Notes: a model not told the origin generated them from the letters alone. A DNA stretch of 21,407 nucleotides from a virus (IMGVR_UViG_3300047551_000196:1-21407); one strand, 5' to 3'; positions 8,507 through 15,578 are shown, numbered from the stretch's first letter. A program made the numbers and translations.

Positions 8507-9436
8507 TCAGGTGAAAGCGAGGCTCAGCTCATCATTGCCGGCCGTGGTCGGAGTGGCAACGTAGGGGATGCTCAGCATCTGCACGCCATCCTGATCCGCG
8601 TAGGTCGGGTTGGTGATGTCGCACTGACCAGCGGTGAAGGTGACACGGTTGCCGGCGGTGGTGCCGTGCAGGAACGTGAGGTTTCCGGTGGTCTCGGTCT
8701 GGGCGATGTTGAAATAGTCCTTAGTTGCCAGTGCCGGGGCCTCGATCAGCACGGTGCCGCTGGGGGCACGATTGGTGATCAGGATCTCTTTTGTGCAGCC
8801 AACAAGCTCGCGGTAGACCGTCTCATTCGCCATGTCGAAGCTGACCGATTGCAGGCAGCCGGCATAGCTGAAGAACTGGAACGATGAGGTGTTGCCTTGC
8901 TTGAAGATCAGCGGGCTGGCCTGCGCGCTGTAGGTGGTTGTGGGCAGCGCCGTATCGGTCGGTGCGTTGTAGACGCCCACCATCGTGAAGTCGATCGTGG
9001 GGATCTGGCCCACTTCACCGGTCAGCGTGAAGGTGCCGCGGCAGCCGGTCAGGATGTGGCGGATACCGTCGTTGTTGAAGTAGATCGTGGCAGAGCTGAA
9101 GCTGCTGCTCACCGGCGCGTAGGTCACGCTGGTGCTGGCCACGATCGTCTCGCTGAGGCCGCAAGCCTGGAGCAGGGAACCGTAGCGGGGGGCAGTGCCG
9201 GCGGTACCGGAGCCGGCCAGCTCCACCTGGAAGGTGATGCTCACGCGGGTGTTGGCCAGCAGCTGCGGGCTGTTGCCCAGGTAGTTACGGATCAGATCAC
9301 GGCTGACCACATCAGCCTCGATCGGGGTGATCTCCAAGTTGCGCACCAGCAGGGCATCGGTGCCGGCAGGGCTGCTGTCGGTGCCGTAGGTGCTTTCCTT
9401 CTTAACCTGGATCAGTCTCTTGCGTGTCAGAGCCAT
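8507..9436 (-). CDS. Major tail tube protein (lambda gpV-like position)
   Basis: A 309-residue beta-rich protein that would polymerise around the tape measure to form the tail tube. It begins MALTRKRLIQVKKESTYGTD, a typical opening of siphophage tube proteins. It has the alternating beta pattern expected of the family, including GCRGTFTLTGEVGQIPTIDF near the middle. It is longer than lambda gpV (246), perhaps through an added C-terminal beta domain, but no Ig domain could be assigned with confidence. Its start lies inside the preceding 55-aa gene with a 35-base overlap; a GAGGTG ribosome site stands 7 bases before the ATG. The junction resembles the one before the FII-like gene. Confidence 0.88.
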   Translation of the reverse strand: MALTRKRLIQVKKESTYGTDSSPAGTDALLVRNLEITPIEADVVSRDLIRNYLGNSPQLLANTRVSITFQVELAGSGTAGTAPRYGSLLQACGLSETIVASTSVTYAPVSSSFSSATIYFNNDGIRHILTGCRGTFTLTGEVGQIPTIDFTMVGVYNAPTDTALPTTTYSAQASPLIFKQGNTSSFQFFSYAGCLQSVSFDMANETVYRELVGCTKEILITNRAPSGTVLIEAPALATKDYFNIAQTETTGNLTFLHGTTAGNRVTFTAGQCDITNPTYADQDGVQMLSIPYVATPTTAGNDELSLAFT

Positions 9437-9569
9437 CGCTCTTCACCTCTGTTGGGGGTTGTGAGGGATTGGCCGGCTCTGTCCGCTCAATGAGCTTCCG
9501 TTTGCCGGTTTTCGGGTCCAGCAGGTAGGTCCCGCCTTGCCCGTGGTATTCGTCCACCATCGTAGCCAT
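9402..9569 (-). CDS. Small protein of unknown function between tail terminator and tail tube genes (55 aa)
   Basis: The ATG at 9569 overlaps the stop of the U-like gene (TGATG), and the frame closes with TAA at 9402-9404. The product starts MATMVDEYHGQGGTYLLDP, continues with KTGKRKLIERTEPA and ends in a polar tail containing EVKSDGSD. The N-terminal half looks like a conserved small motif; the tail may exist mainly because it overlaps the tail tube start by 35 bases. It fills what would otherwise be a 132-base gap in an operon with almost no gaps, which supports it being real. I do not recognise a function. Confidence 0.6.
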   Translation of the reverse strand: MATMVDEYHGQGGTYLLDPKTGKRKLIERTEPANPSQPPTEVKSDGSDTQETDPG

Positions 9570-9997
9570 CACGCTGTTGCCAGATTAGTCACACTGGTGC
9601 GATAGCGGATCAGGTAGTCGCAGCTGATCACGCCAGCCGGCTGGTCCGCTTCCACCATCTCAAAGTTCACACTCTGCGGCTGGATGTCGATCGCGTAGCC
9701 GCCCAGCGTCAGGTCCGCCATCAGCCGGCTGTGCATGTTCTCCACGATCGGGTCGGCCTGCTGGTCTGGGATGTTGCCGCGCACGATCACAGCCACCCGT
9801 ACAGTCAGGCTCCAGTCCAGCGTGGGCAGGCTGGTGTTTTGCTCCGCCTGATCTTGCACCGGCTCGACCACGATCGCCGGGCTCTCGGCGCGTGCCATCG
9901 GCTCCACACGACTGCGGTAGATCCGCGTGCCAACGCCCGTGGTGCCGGTAAGGGCCGTGCGGACAGCGGCTAAAATGGTTTCGCGTCGAGTAGCCAT
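9569..9997 (-). CDS. Tail terminator protein, lambda gpU-like
   Basis: A 142-residue protein resembling the gpU/tail-terminator fold. It has an N-terminal helix (TRRETILAAVRTALTG), a strand block with SPAIVVEPVQDQAEQN, a central WSLTVRVAVIVRGN strand, then a helix and a final CDYLIRYR strand near the end. Lambda gpU is 131 residues with the same order of parts and caps the tail tube at the head-proximal end. It lies before the tail tube gene as U does before V. Start and stop overlap its neighbours by one base on each side (TGATG). Similarity is structural and weak in sequence, with gene order giving strong support. Confidence 0.8.
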   Translation of the reverse strand: MATRRETILAAVRTALTGTTGVGTRIYRSRVEPMARAESPAIVVEPVQDQAEQNTSLPTLDWSLTVRVAVIVRGNIPDQQADPIVENMHSRLMADLTLGGYAIDIQPQSVNFEMVEADQPAGVISCDYLIRYRTSVTNLATA

Positions 9998-10272
9998 CAG
10001 CAGTCCACCGCGTCGCTGTATTCAAGGTGCGTCTTGAGCCAGGCATAGCCAATCGCCAGTGGATTGTCACCGGGCTGTAGCTCGCTGGTAGGCGCAAACA
10101 TAGTGCGATCCCATACGGGGCTGGCATTTTCGTTGCGGGCATCAACGTTCGCGTAATGCGAAATCTGAATCAGCGTCTGCTCCTTATCGCAGCGCATCAG
10201 CGTGATGCGGGCATAGGTGTCGGCCATGGGAATGCCGATGTTGGTCTGAGCCAGGGAAGAGGTTAGAGCCAT
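9997..10272 (-). CDS. Unknown protein between fibre gene and tail terminator (91 aa)
   Basis: The frame is open further upstream, but the ATG at 10272 (MALTSSLAQTNIGIPMADTY) is preferred: it follows the fibre gene stop by two bases, while the upstream extension is histidine/arginine-rich noise overlapping the fibre gene. The product has 91 residues with strand-like segments (YARITLMRCDKEQTLIQISH) and a C-terminal part with NPLAIGYAWLKTHLEY. No known domain is recognised. It occupies the place of lambda Z, before U, but is half the size of Z and shows no visible similarity to it. Its stop overlaps the start of the U-like gene. Confidence 0.72.
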   Translation of the reverse strand: MALTSSLAQTNIGIPMADTYARITLMRCDKEQTLIQISHYANVDARNENASPVWDRTMFAPTSELQPGDNPLAIGYAWLKTHLEYSDAVDC

Positions 10273-10274
10273 GA

Positions 10275-11417
10275 TCAGTAGGTCATCTCCGTGGTGTCTA
10301 TGCGGCAGACCCATCGGATTGTGGTGGCTGCTGCGCCGGTGACCGTAACGGCAATACCGCCGTTTGTGGTGTCGGCGGTGACGGCAACAACCCAAGAATT
10401 GGAAGCGCCATCGTTGTGCGTCCTAGTGACTGTAGGCGTGCCAACCATTACGGTCGATGCTGCGTTAGCGCCACGCTTGATTGCACCATCAATCGTCCAC
10501 CGTGCGGTGGCGCCTGCTGCCGTGACGCCTGCGATCACCTCGCCGCTGAAGCTGTAGGCGCTGTTATTCGGCAGGATGACTTGGTTGGTGGTTGTGCCCG
10601 GTTGGTTATTGCTAGCGAGAACCGTTGCGGTAGCATCAGTGGTTTGGCGGGCTAGGAGCAGAAGCGCGGATTGTGTAGATCCAGCCGCACTAGATACTGG
10701 CTGGTTACATGCAGGAAAAACGTGATAGCCAACAATACTTCTTGTGTTGCCACTAGCCCCACCCATCACTGCCGAATAACTTCCTGATGCAGTGTGTACT
10801 CCACCTCCTCCAATAAAAGTAGAACGACCAGAAGCCGTATTGCTTTCCCCACTTGCTACACACGCATTCGCCCCACTCGCCGTATTGCTATTACCCCCAC
10901 ACACCACAGCGTGCGTGTTGGTTTGGGCGGTGTTGCTCTGGCCTCCGCCGACGAAGGAGTAGTTTGAGGTTGCTTGATTTGAGGCTCCGGCGGCTGTTGC
11001 GCTCCAAGCGGCTGTTGCGCGATTGTCGTATCCTCCCCCTATAAACGCATTAGCGCCAGTGCCATATGTGCTATCTTGCCCTCCGCAAATAACGCTAAAT
11101 ATGCCGCTTGCAAGATTGTTTTGCCCCCCGCACACAACGGAATAGTTCCCGCTAGCAACTTGCGTAGCAGTGGTCCGAAATTTCTGTAAATCCGTCGCAA
11201 ACTGCCCCCGTTTATCGCCACCCGCTCTCGTCCCATCCGGCACCTGCGCCAGCGTCGCGCCTGTACCCTTGGCGACCAGAGCGATGTCGGCATTGGTGGC
11301 GCTAATTGTGCCGCCGTTGATCTCGGTGACGGGCGTGGTGCTATTGACGCCCTCGCTGCGCAGACGTGCAACAAGCCGCAGCAGTGGTGACGCCCAACCT
11401 GCAGTGTTTAGGTTCAC
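10275..11417 (-). CDS. Fibre/adhesin-like protein with YadA-head-type repeats
   Basis: A 380-residue protein. The N-terminus (1-80) is a short beta/linker region. Residues about 88-222 hold eight or nine degenerate repeats of about 14-16 residues with the pattern N-T-A-S-G-x-x-S-x-V-x-G-G (for example NTASGANACVASGESNTASG). These resemble the left-handed beta-roll repeats of trimeric adhesin heads and phage fibres. Several repeats carry Cys before GG, which is unusual. The C-terminal domain (about 240-380) is beta-rich and ends RIDTTEMTY. The start is GTG at 11417, overlapping the previous stop (GTGA), with a GGGGGTGA-like ribosome site upstream. The repeat tract uses many codons ending in A or T, unlike its neighbours, suggesting separate origin. 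Likely a receptor- or surface-binding fibre; ligand unknown. Confidence 0.8.
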   Translation of the reverse strand: MNLNTAGWASPLLRLVARLRSEGVNSTTPVTEINGGTISATNADIALVAKGTGATLAQVPDGTRAGGDKRGQFATDLQKFRTTATQVASGNYSVVCGGQNNLASGIFSVICGGQDSTYGTGANAFIGGGYDNRATAAWSATAAGASNQATSNYSFVGGGQSNTAQTNTHAVVCGGNSNTASGANACVASGESNTASGRSTFIGGGGVHTASGSYSAVMGGASGNTRSIVGYHVFPACNQPVSSAAGSTQSALLLLARQTTDATATVLASNNQPGTTTNQVILPNNSAYSFSGEVIAGVTAAGATARWTIDGAIKRGANAASTVMVGTPTVTRTHNDGASNSWVVAVTADTTNGGIAVTVTGAAATTIRWVCRIDTTEMTY

Positions 11418-11809
11418 GTCAGGTCACCCCCGAATGCAGTGACGCGCACGGTGCCGGTGGTTGGCTGCACAGTGATCGTTGCGCCAAGCTTCCATGATGC
11501 GCTTGGCAGCACAAGATCCGTGTAGGCGGTTACCAGGCGGTAAGCCTTGGCGGTATTGCTGCCAGTGGTGGCGCTGATCGTGATCTGATCGAACAGATCC
11601 CACTGCGTCCCATCCCACAGGAAGATGTTCACCAGTGCCGCAACGGTCGTCGCGGTGCCTTGCACGTTGATACTCAGCACACGAGTGCCAGCGCTGACGC
11701 CAGTGATCAGATCAGTGATCGTGCCGGTGCCATCCGTTGCGGTGTTGGCTGTGCTCAGTGAACAACGCCCAATGCGCGGAGTGGAGACAAAAGCGGGTGA
11801 GGCAGCCAT
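11414..11809 (-). CDS. Unknown beta-rich structural protein in the fibre block (131 aa)
   Basis: A 131-residue protein with an alternating strand pattern suggesting a single beta-sandwich: SAGTRVLSINVQGTATT, AALVNIFLWDGTQWDLFD, then SWKLGATITVQPTTGT. No catalytic motif, signal peptide or membrane segment is seen. It lies between two fibre-like genes, 3 bases from the upstream stop and overlapping the downstream GTG start by 4 bases, so it is probably a virion accessory or decoration/fibre subunit. That role is inferred from position and composition only. Confidence 0.72.
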   Translation of the reverse strand: MAASPAFVSTPRIGRCSLSTANTATDGTGTITDLITGVSAGTRVLSINVQGTATTVAALVNIFLWDGTQWDLFDQITISATTGSNTAKAYRLVTAYTDLVLPSASWKLGATITVQPTTGTVRVTAFGGDLT

Positions 11810-11812
11810 GGC

Positions 11813-12079
11813 TTAGATGCAGTTCTGGTTGAGATAGAGGTTGTCACCGACGGAGCTGCCTCCGCCGCCACCACCTGCTGTTGCCCACGACAGCACACCA
11901 GATCCATTGGTGCTCAGCACTTGACCGCTGGTGCCATCAGCAGACGGCAGTGTCCAGATGCGGTTGGTAGTGATGATGGCAGGAGCCTTGAAGCCGACAT
12001 AGGCGGATGAGTCCGCATCAGCCAGCCGCAGCTCGCGTTGCGCGTTGAGCGTTATGTCGGTTTCAAAGACCCGTGCCAT
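11813..12079 (-). CDS. Small tail-fibre-like protein (88 aa)
   Basis: An 88-residue protein opening with MARVFETDITLNAQRELRLA, a pattern common at the N-terminus of phage fibre components. A fibre linker motif follows (GTSGQVLSTNGSGVLSW, about 49-65) and then a run of glycines. Comparable motifs (AGEVLKYDGTQWV) occur in the FII-like protein upstream. It is short enough to be an adaptor or a remnant of a longer fibre, but its start and stop are intact, and its ATG overlaps the previous stop (TGATG). Function as an adaptor is inference. Confidence 0.72.
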   Translation of the reverse strand: MARVFETDITLNAQRELRLADADSSAYVGFKAPAIITTNRIWTLPSADGTSGQVLSTNGSGVLSWATAGGGGGGSSVGDNLYLNQNCI

Positions 12080-12870
12080 CAGCCGATCACCACCACGCGG
12101 TAAGCATTAACGCCAGGCGCTGTTGCAAACACCAGCGTTGCAGTGGTTGTGGTGGGGCGATACACATCCACTTCAACGTCGTCGTAGTTGCCGGAGTTGG
12201 GGAACACGCGGATGATCACGTCGCGGGTGTTCAAGCTATGCGTGATCGTATAGCTGGTGGCGCTGCCGTCGCCCACGTTGGTGCTGTACTTTTTGATCCG
12301 CCCGGACCACGTAGCCAGCTTCAGCGGCGTGACGATGCGAAGGTCATCGGTGCCAGCATCAACCTCGGCCTGCGTGGCGATCTCGGCAATACCAGGAGTT
12401 GTCTCGCTAGCGGCAGGCGCTGCAGCGGCAAACGATGTCCAGATGACATTGCTGCTGTCGATCGTGCCGTTGATCTGGGTCTGACGCCAAGTGGTGCCAG
12501 CGTCGGTGCCTTCCTCGACGGTGATGATTGCCTGCTCAAGCTCAGCAAAGGTGCTGGCATCAAGCGAGCGGGTCATGGCGACCGCAGCGCCATTCCACAC
12601 ATAGATGCCGTTCTGGCTTTGCGTGGATTGGTTGCGCACCAGCACCCGATCTTGGGATGCCATGGTCACGCCATCAATGGTCGAGCCAGGGCTGCTCAGG
12701 TTGATATTGCTTTGCGTGCCAACACGGGCGCTATCCTTCCATGCCAGACCTTCAACCGCAGAGTCCACATAGGACTTGGGCACTGCGTCGCCCGCTGCGC
12801 TAGGCGTGGGCAGGTTGGTAACTCTGGAGGCCGACTGGAAATCGAAGTCGGTAAAGATCTTCCGAGCCAT
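12079..12870 (-). CDS. Tail-fibre-like protein, modular
   Basis: A 263-residue modular fibre protein. The N-terminal part (1-45) is a typical fibre start ending SAAGDAVPKSYVDSAVEG. Residues about 46-148 form a common phage fibre domain (TIDGVTMASQDRVLVRNQS, NGIYVWNG). Residues about 156-185 carry the fibre motif TPGIAEIATQAEVDAGTDD followed by LRIVTPLKL. A C-terminal beta domain (about 198-263) contains SYTITHSLNTRDVIIRVF and is paralogous to the end of the neighbouring FII-like neck protein. The ATG follows that gene's stop by one base. Its place beside neck genes rather than after J is unusual and suggests a head- or neck-attached fibre, not shown here. Confidence 0.82.
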   Translation of the reverse strand: MARKIFTDFDFQSASRVTNLPTPSAAGDAVPKSYVDSAVEGLAWKDSARVGTQSNINLSSPGSTIDGVTMASQDRVLVRNQSTQSQNGIYVWNGAAVAMTRSLDASTFAELEQAIITVEEGTDAGTTWRQTQINGTIDSSNVIWTSFAAAAPAASETTPGIAEIATQAEVDAGTDDLRIVTPLKLATWSGRIKKYSTNVGDGSATSYTITHSLNTRDVIIRVFPNSGNYDDVEVDVYRPTTTTATLVFATAPGVNAYRVVVIG

Positions 12871-12871
12871 G

Positions 12872-13480
12872 TCAGGTCAGCCTCGCGAAGCCGGATAGGG
12901 GCACTGTAAACAGGATAACGGTCTGGTTAGCGGTGGGATGCGTCACGTCCGCGTCCACCTCTTGACTGCCGCTGTCAAATACTTCCACAGACGGCACATG
13001 TCCCAGATTGTGGTTGATCGTCCAAGTAGAGGATGGCGCAGATTGCGTGAACACATAGGCGGCGCCTCCGTCCGTCCCGTCCACCCACTGCGTGCCGTCG
13101 TACTTGAGCACTTCGCCGGCGGTGGGGCTTGTCAGCTCCACATCGGTCAAATCCGACAGGCCAAACGTCCGCGGGTTCTGGCCCGGTGCCGAACTGGTCG
13201 GTCCAAGGCGCATCAAGCCAATCTCTACAAACGCGCCATCGTCCAGCTGGCGCGTCTCCTTCACTTGGTAGTTCACGCCATCGACGGTGATGCTGTCACC
13301 AAACAGCAATCCACCAAAATCAGCATTACGGCAGGTCAGCGTGTAGTCAGTGCTCAGCACCATGTCGCCGGCGAGCACCTGCGTCGGCATGTCCAAGATG
13401 CCGAGCGCCGTCACAGCGCCAGCCGTGCAGCTGACGCCAAAGTCATCCAGAAAGATGCCCAGATCTTCAGTCAGCGCCAT
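12872..13480 (-). CDS. Head-tail joining protein (lambda gpFII-like) fused to a fibre-type C-terminal domain
   Basis: A 202-residue fusion. Residues 1-92 resemble gpFII-type head-closure proteins in length and pattern (FLDDFGVSCT near the start, GLLFGDSITVDGVNYQVKE in the middle, VEIGLMRLG at the end); lambda gpFII is 117. Residues 105-137 form a fibre linker (FGLSDLTDVELTSPTAGEV, then KYDGTQWVDG). Residues 142-202 form a beta domain with TWTINHNLGHVPSVEVF, similar to the C-terminus of the next gene product. Position after the capsid gene fits a neck role. The ATG overlaps the upstream 59-aa gene by 14 bases, with an AAGGTGAAG ribosome site. The FII assignment is moderate; the fusion is directly visible. 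Confidence 0.75.
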   Translation of the reverse strand: MALTEDLGIFLDDFGVSCTAGAVTALGILDMPTQVLAGDMVLSTDYTLTCRNADFGGLLFGDSITVDGVNYQVKETRQLDDGAFVEIGLMRLGPTSSAPGQNPRTFGLSDLTDVELTSPTAGEVLKYDGTQWVDGTDGGAAYVFTQSAPSSTWTINHNLGHVPSVEVFDSGSQEVDADVTHPTANQTVILFTVPLSGFARLT

Positions 13481-13646
13481 CGGTCTTCACCTTGCGCGCG
13501 CGCGGCTTAGGCTCCTCAACCGGCGCATCAACAGCGCGACCCATGCGGATCAGCTGATGGGCCACCTCAGTGTCCAGCTCGTACACCTTGCCAGCCTCAA
13601 GGAAAGAACCCTGAGCGGCGCAGTCGTTTGAGATCAGAACCTTCAT
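13467..13646 (-). CDS. Small protein of unknown function after the capsid gene (59 aa)
   Basis: The frame runs from an ATG at 13646 to a TGA at 13467-13469. The product starts MKVLISNDCAAQGSFLEAGK, then VYELDTEVAHQLIRMGRAV, and ends with a basic PKPRARKVKTDGAD tail. The GxxxExGxVYxLxxExAxxLIxxGxA pattern is common in small phage proteins encoded just after the capsid gene, of unsettled function. The start codon lies only 4 bases after the terminator U-tract, with no Shine-Dalgarno sequence. It overlaps the FII-like start by 14 bases. Codon use and the lack of any other gene here favour a real gene. Confidence 0.66.
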   Translation of the reverse strand: MKVLISNDCAAQGSFLEAGKVYELDTEVAHQLIRMGRAVDAPVEEPKPRARKVKTDGAD

Positions 13647-13649
13647 CAG

Positions 13650-13677
13650 AAAAAAAGGGGGGCGGTTGCCCGCCCCC
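13650..13677 (-). terminator. Intrinsic terminator after the capsid gene
   Basis: On the minus strand an 8-bp stem, GGGGGCGG (13677-13670) with CCGCCCCC (13665-13658), closes a GCAA tetraloop (GNRA type), followed by C and seven T residues (13656-13650). It begins 8 bases past the capsid stop. A perfect GC stem plus T-run is a textbook rho-independent terminator. In an operon it probably lets capsid transcripts outnumber those of the neck and tail genes. Confidence 0.88.
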
Positions 13678-13685
13678 GTCTCCTA

Positions 13686-15578
13686 TCAGGTGGTGATGTC
13701 AAGGATGGCGGCAAAGCTCTTGGGATCGCGCACGGCCACGTCGTAGGTGACGATGCCGCGAACGCTGGTCAGAGCCTTGCTGAAGTCGTCCTGATCCTCG
13801 CCCACGGTGATCTCAAGGCCGTTGCCCCAGAAGCCCACCATTGCCTGCGAGAAGTCACCCATCACCAGAGCGGAGCAGACGCCGCTGCTGCTGCCCTTGG
13901 TCAGGTTGCTGGGAACCTGGTTGGTCAGGGCGAGGGGGTAGCCGTTCAGGTTGGCGGGGGTCGGACCGCGGCCGATGGCGTTCAGCTGATCGTTGACCAG
14001 GAACGGACCGTCGCCAGTGGTGGAGCCACCAGCACGCAGCTTCTTCAGAGCAGCGGAGACCTTGTAGTTGGTGAGATAGGCCACGTTGGCGGCGTTCACC
14101 ACACCGTTAGCCTGCATCACAGCAGACTCAAGATCCACCACCTTTTCAACGGTGATAGCGCCACCGTTGGTGCCCATGGCCACCGAGCCGATGCCGGAGG
14201 TCTGCATGATGCCGGTGGGCTGGCCGCTGGAGCCAGAACCGTTCAGAATGCCCAGGTCGATGGAAAGGTTGATGCCATCGGTCAGGTCACGGCGCACCAG
14301 CTCCTCGATGCCAGGGGTGCCCTGCAGCAAGGTCTGGCGGCTGTACTTGGACAGGGCAGCCAGGTTCTTGGGGCTCATGGTCACCTGGTCGAAGGTGGAC
14401 TCCGACTGGGTGATCGCGGTGGTCTGGGTGCTCAGGTAGTAGGTCGAAGCAACACCAGAGCGGCGGGGGATCGCCACGTTGCCCACCAGGCCAGGCATGG
14501 TGCGAACACCAAGCTGGAGCATCAGGGCGTTGTTCCGCAGGAACTCGATGAACTCATCGGCCAGCAGATCGGTCTGCACCAGGTTGCCGCCGGTGGTAGC
14601 GCCGGAGGTCACATAGGTGGCACGCTTGCCGCCCAGCGCAGAGAAGGGAACGAAGAAGCTGCGCTCAGTGGTCTTGCTGATGCCAGACTTTTCCACCTCG
14701 CGGGACAGCTCACGCACCAGGCCAGCCTCGCGGCTCGACCAGTCGCCGGTCAGCATCGCGCGGATGCCAGCGGTCAGGCTGTAAGCAGCGCGCTCATCGG
14801 ATGCCATCTCCACAGGGGCGACGGTCTCCACAGGTTTGGCGCCCAGCTTGTCGAGCACAGCAGTGCGAGCCTCATCGAGGCTGCGGCCGCTTTCGATCAG
14901 CTGGCGACCAAGATCGGCCATGCCGTGCTTCTCAGTCAGGGCAGTGATGCCGGCAATGCGGGCGCGCTCGGCTTTTGCAGCCTCAGCAGCCGCTTCAGCC
15001 CGCACCGCCGAGATGTCGGGGGTGTTTTCCATCGGAACCTCAGGTTCTGTTTCGGGGGTTGGTGATGCGGCGGAGGCCGCAGGATCAGTCTCTAGAGACC
15101 GACCCACACCCACAGTGGGGTCTGCAGGTATGCTAACCACGCTCACTTCGTAGGGAGCCCAGCTGGTAGCGACGAAATCACCGCTGCCGCGTTGCTCCAT
15201 TTCGTTGATCGCGTAGCCGAAGGATACATTGCGAAGAACGCCATCCTTCACATCAGCCAATACTTCCTGCGCGAACGCATTGCGGCTGAACTTTACCGTG
15301 GCATAGCCACGCTTTTTGTCTCCATCAATCCACGCGCGCTCCACCACGCCGATCACTTTGTTGGGATCGTGGTTGAACAGCAGCGGCGCCGAATCATTCA
15401 AACGGGAGAGATCAGCGCTGCGCGCATCATGCTGCAGCACCTCATTCCCGAAGTAACGGGCGACGGGATACTCACTAGAGAAGGGGAACTCAATGCTGCG
15501 GCCGTCTTCGCTGACCGTAAAGTCAGCTACCTCGGCGCGCTTCAATAGCTGCCCTTCAAGATCACGCGATAGGTCCAT
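13686..15578 (-). CDS. HK97-type prohead protease fused to major capsid protein
   Basis: A single 630-residue frame. Residues about 1-165 form a U35-type prohead protease, with candidate catalytic His70 (LLFNHDPNKVIGVV) and Ser119 (LRNVSFGYAI). A linker (about 165-185) leads to an alanine/glutamate-rich helical delta (scaffold-like) segment at about 183-260. The rest is an HK97-fold capsid, with SGATTGGNLVQTDLLADEFI, VAIPRRSG and SGSSGQPTGI. An open frame extends to an ATG at 15641, but the ATG at 15578 is preferred: it has GAGG about 6 bases upstream and overlaps the portal stop by only 17 bases. An internal ATG at 15032 with its own GAGG could make a protease-free capsid of 448 residues. 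Confidence 0.92.
   Translation of the reverse strand: MDLSRDLEGQLLKRAEVADFTVSEDGRSIEFPFSSEYPVARYFGNEVLQHDARSADLSRLNDSAPLLFNHDPNKVIGVVERAWIDGDKKRGYATVKFSRNAFAQEVLADVKDGVLRNVSFGYAINEMEQRGSGDFVATSWAPYEVSVVSIPADPTVGVGRSLETDPAASAASPTPETEPEVPMENTPDISAVRAEAAAEAAKAERARIAGITALTEKHGMADLGRQLIESGRSLDEARTAVLDKLGAKPVETVAPVEMASDERAAYSLTAGIRAMLTGDWSSREAGLVRELSREVEKSGISKTTERSFFVPFSALGGKRATYVTSGATTGGNLVQTDLLADEFIEFLRNNALMLQLGVRTMPGLVGNVAIPRRSGVASTYYLSTQTTAITQSESTFDQVTMSPKNLAALSKYSRQTLLQGTPGIEELVRRDLTDGINLSIDLGILNGSGSSGQPTGIMQTSGIGSVAMGTNGGAITVEKVVDLESAVMQANGVVNAANVAYLTNYKVSAALKKLRAGGSTTGDGPFLVNDQLNAIGRGPTPANLNGYPLALTNQVPSNLTKGSSSGVCSALVMGDFSQAMVGFWGNGLEITVGEDQDDFSKALTSVRGIVTYDVAVRDPKSFAAILDITT

Noticed and set aside
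10273-10395. Upstream extension of the 91-aa gene to an ATG at 10395
   Set aside because: The extra 41 residues overlap the fibre gene and are low-complexity His/Arg sequence; the ATG at 10272 follows the fibre stop directly.
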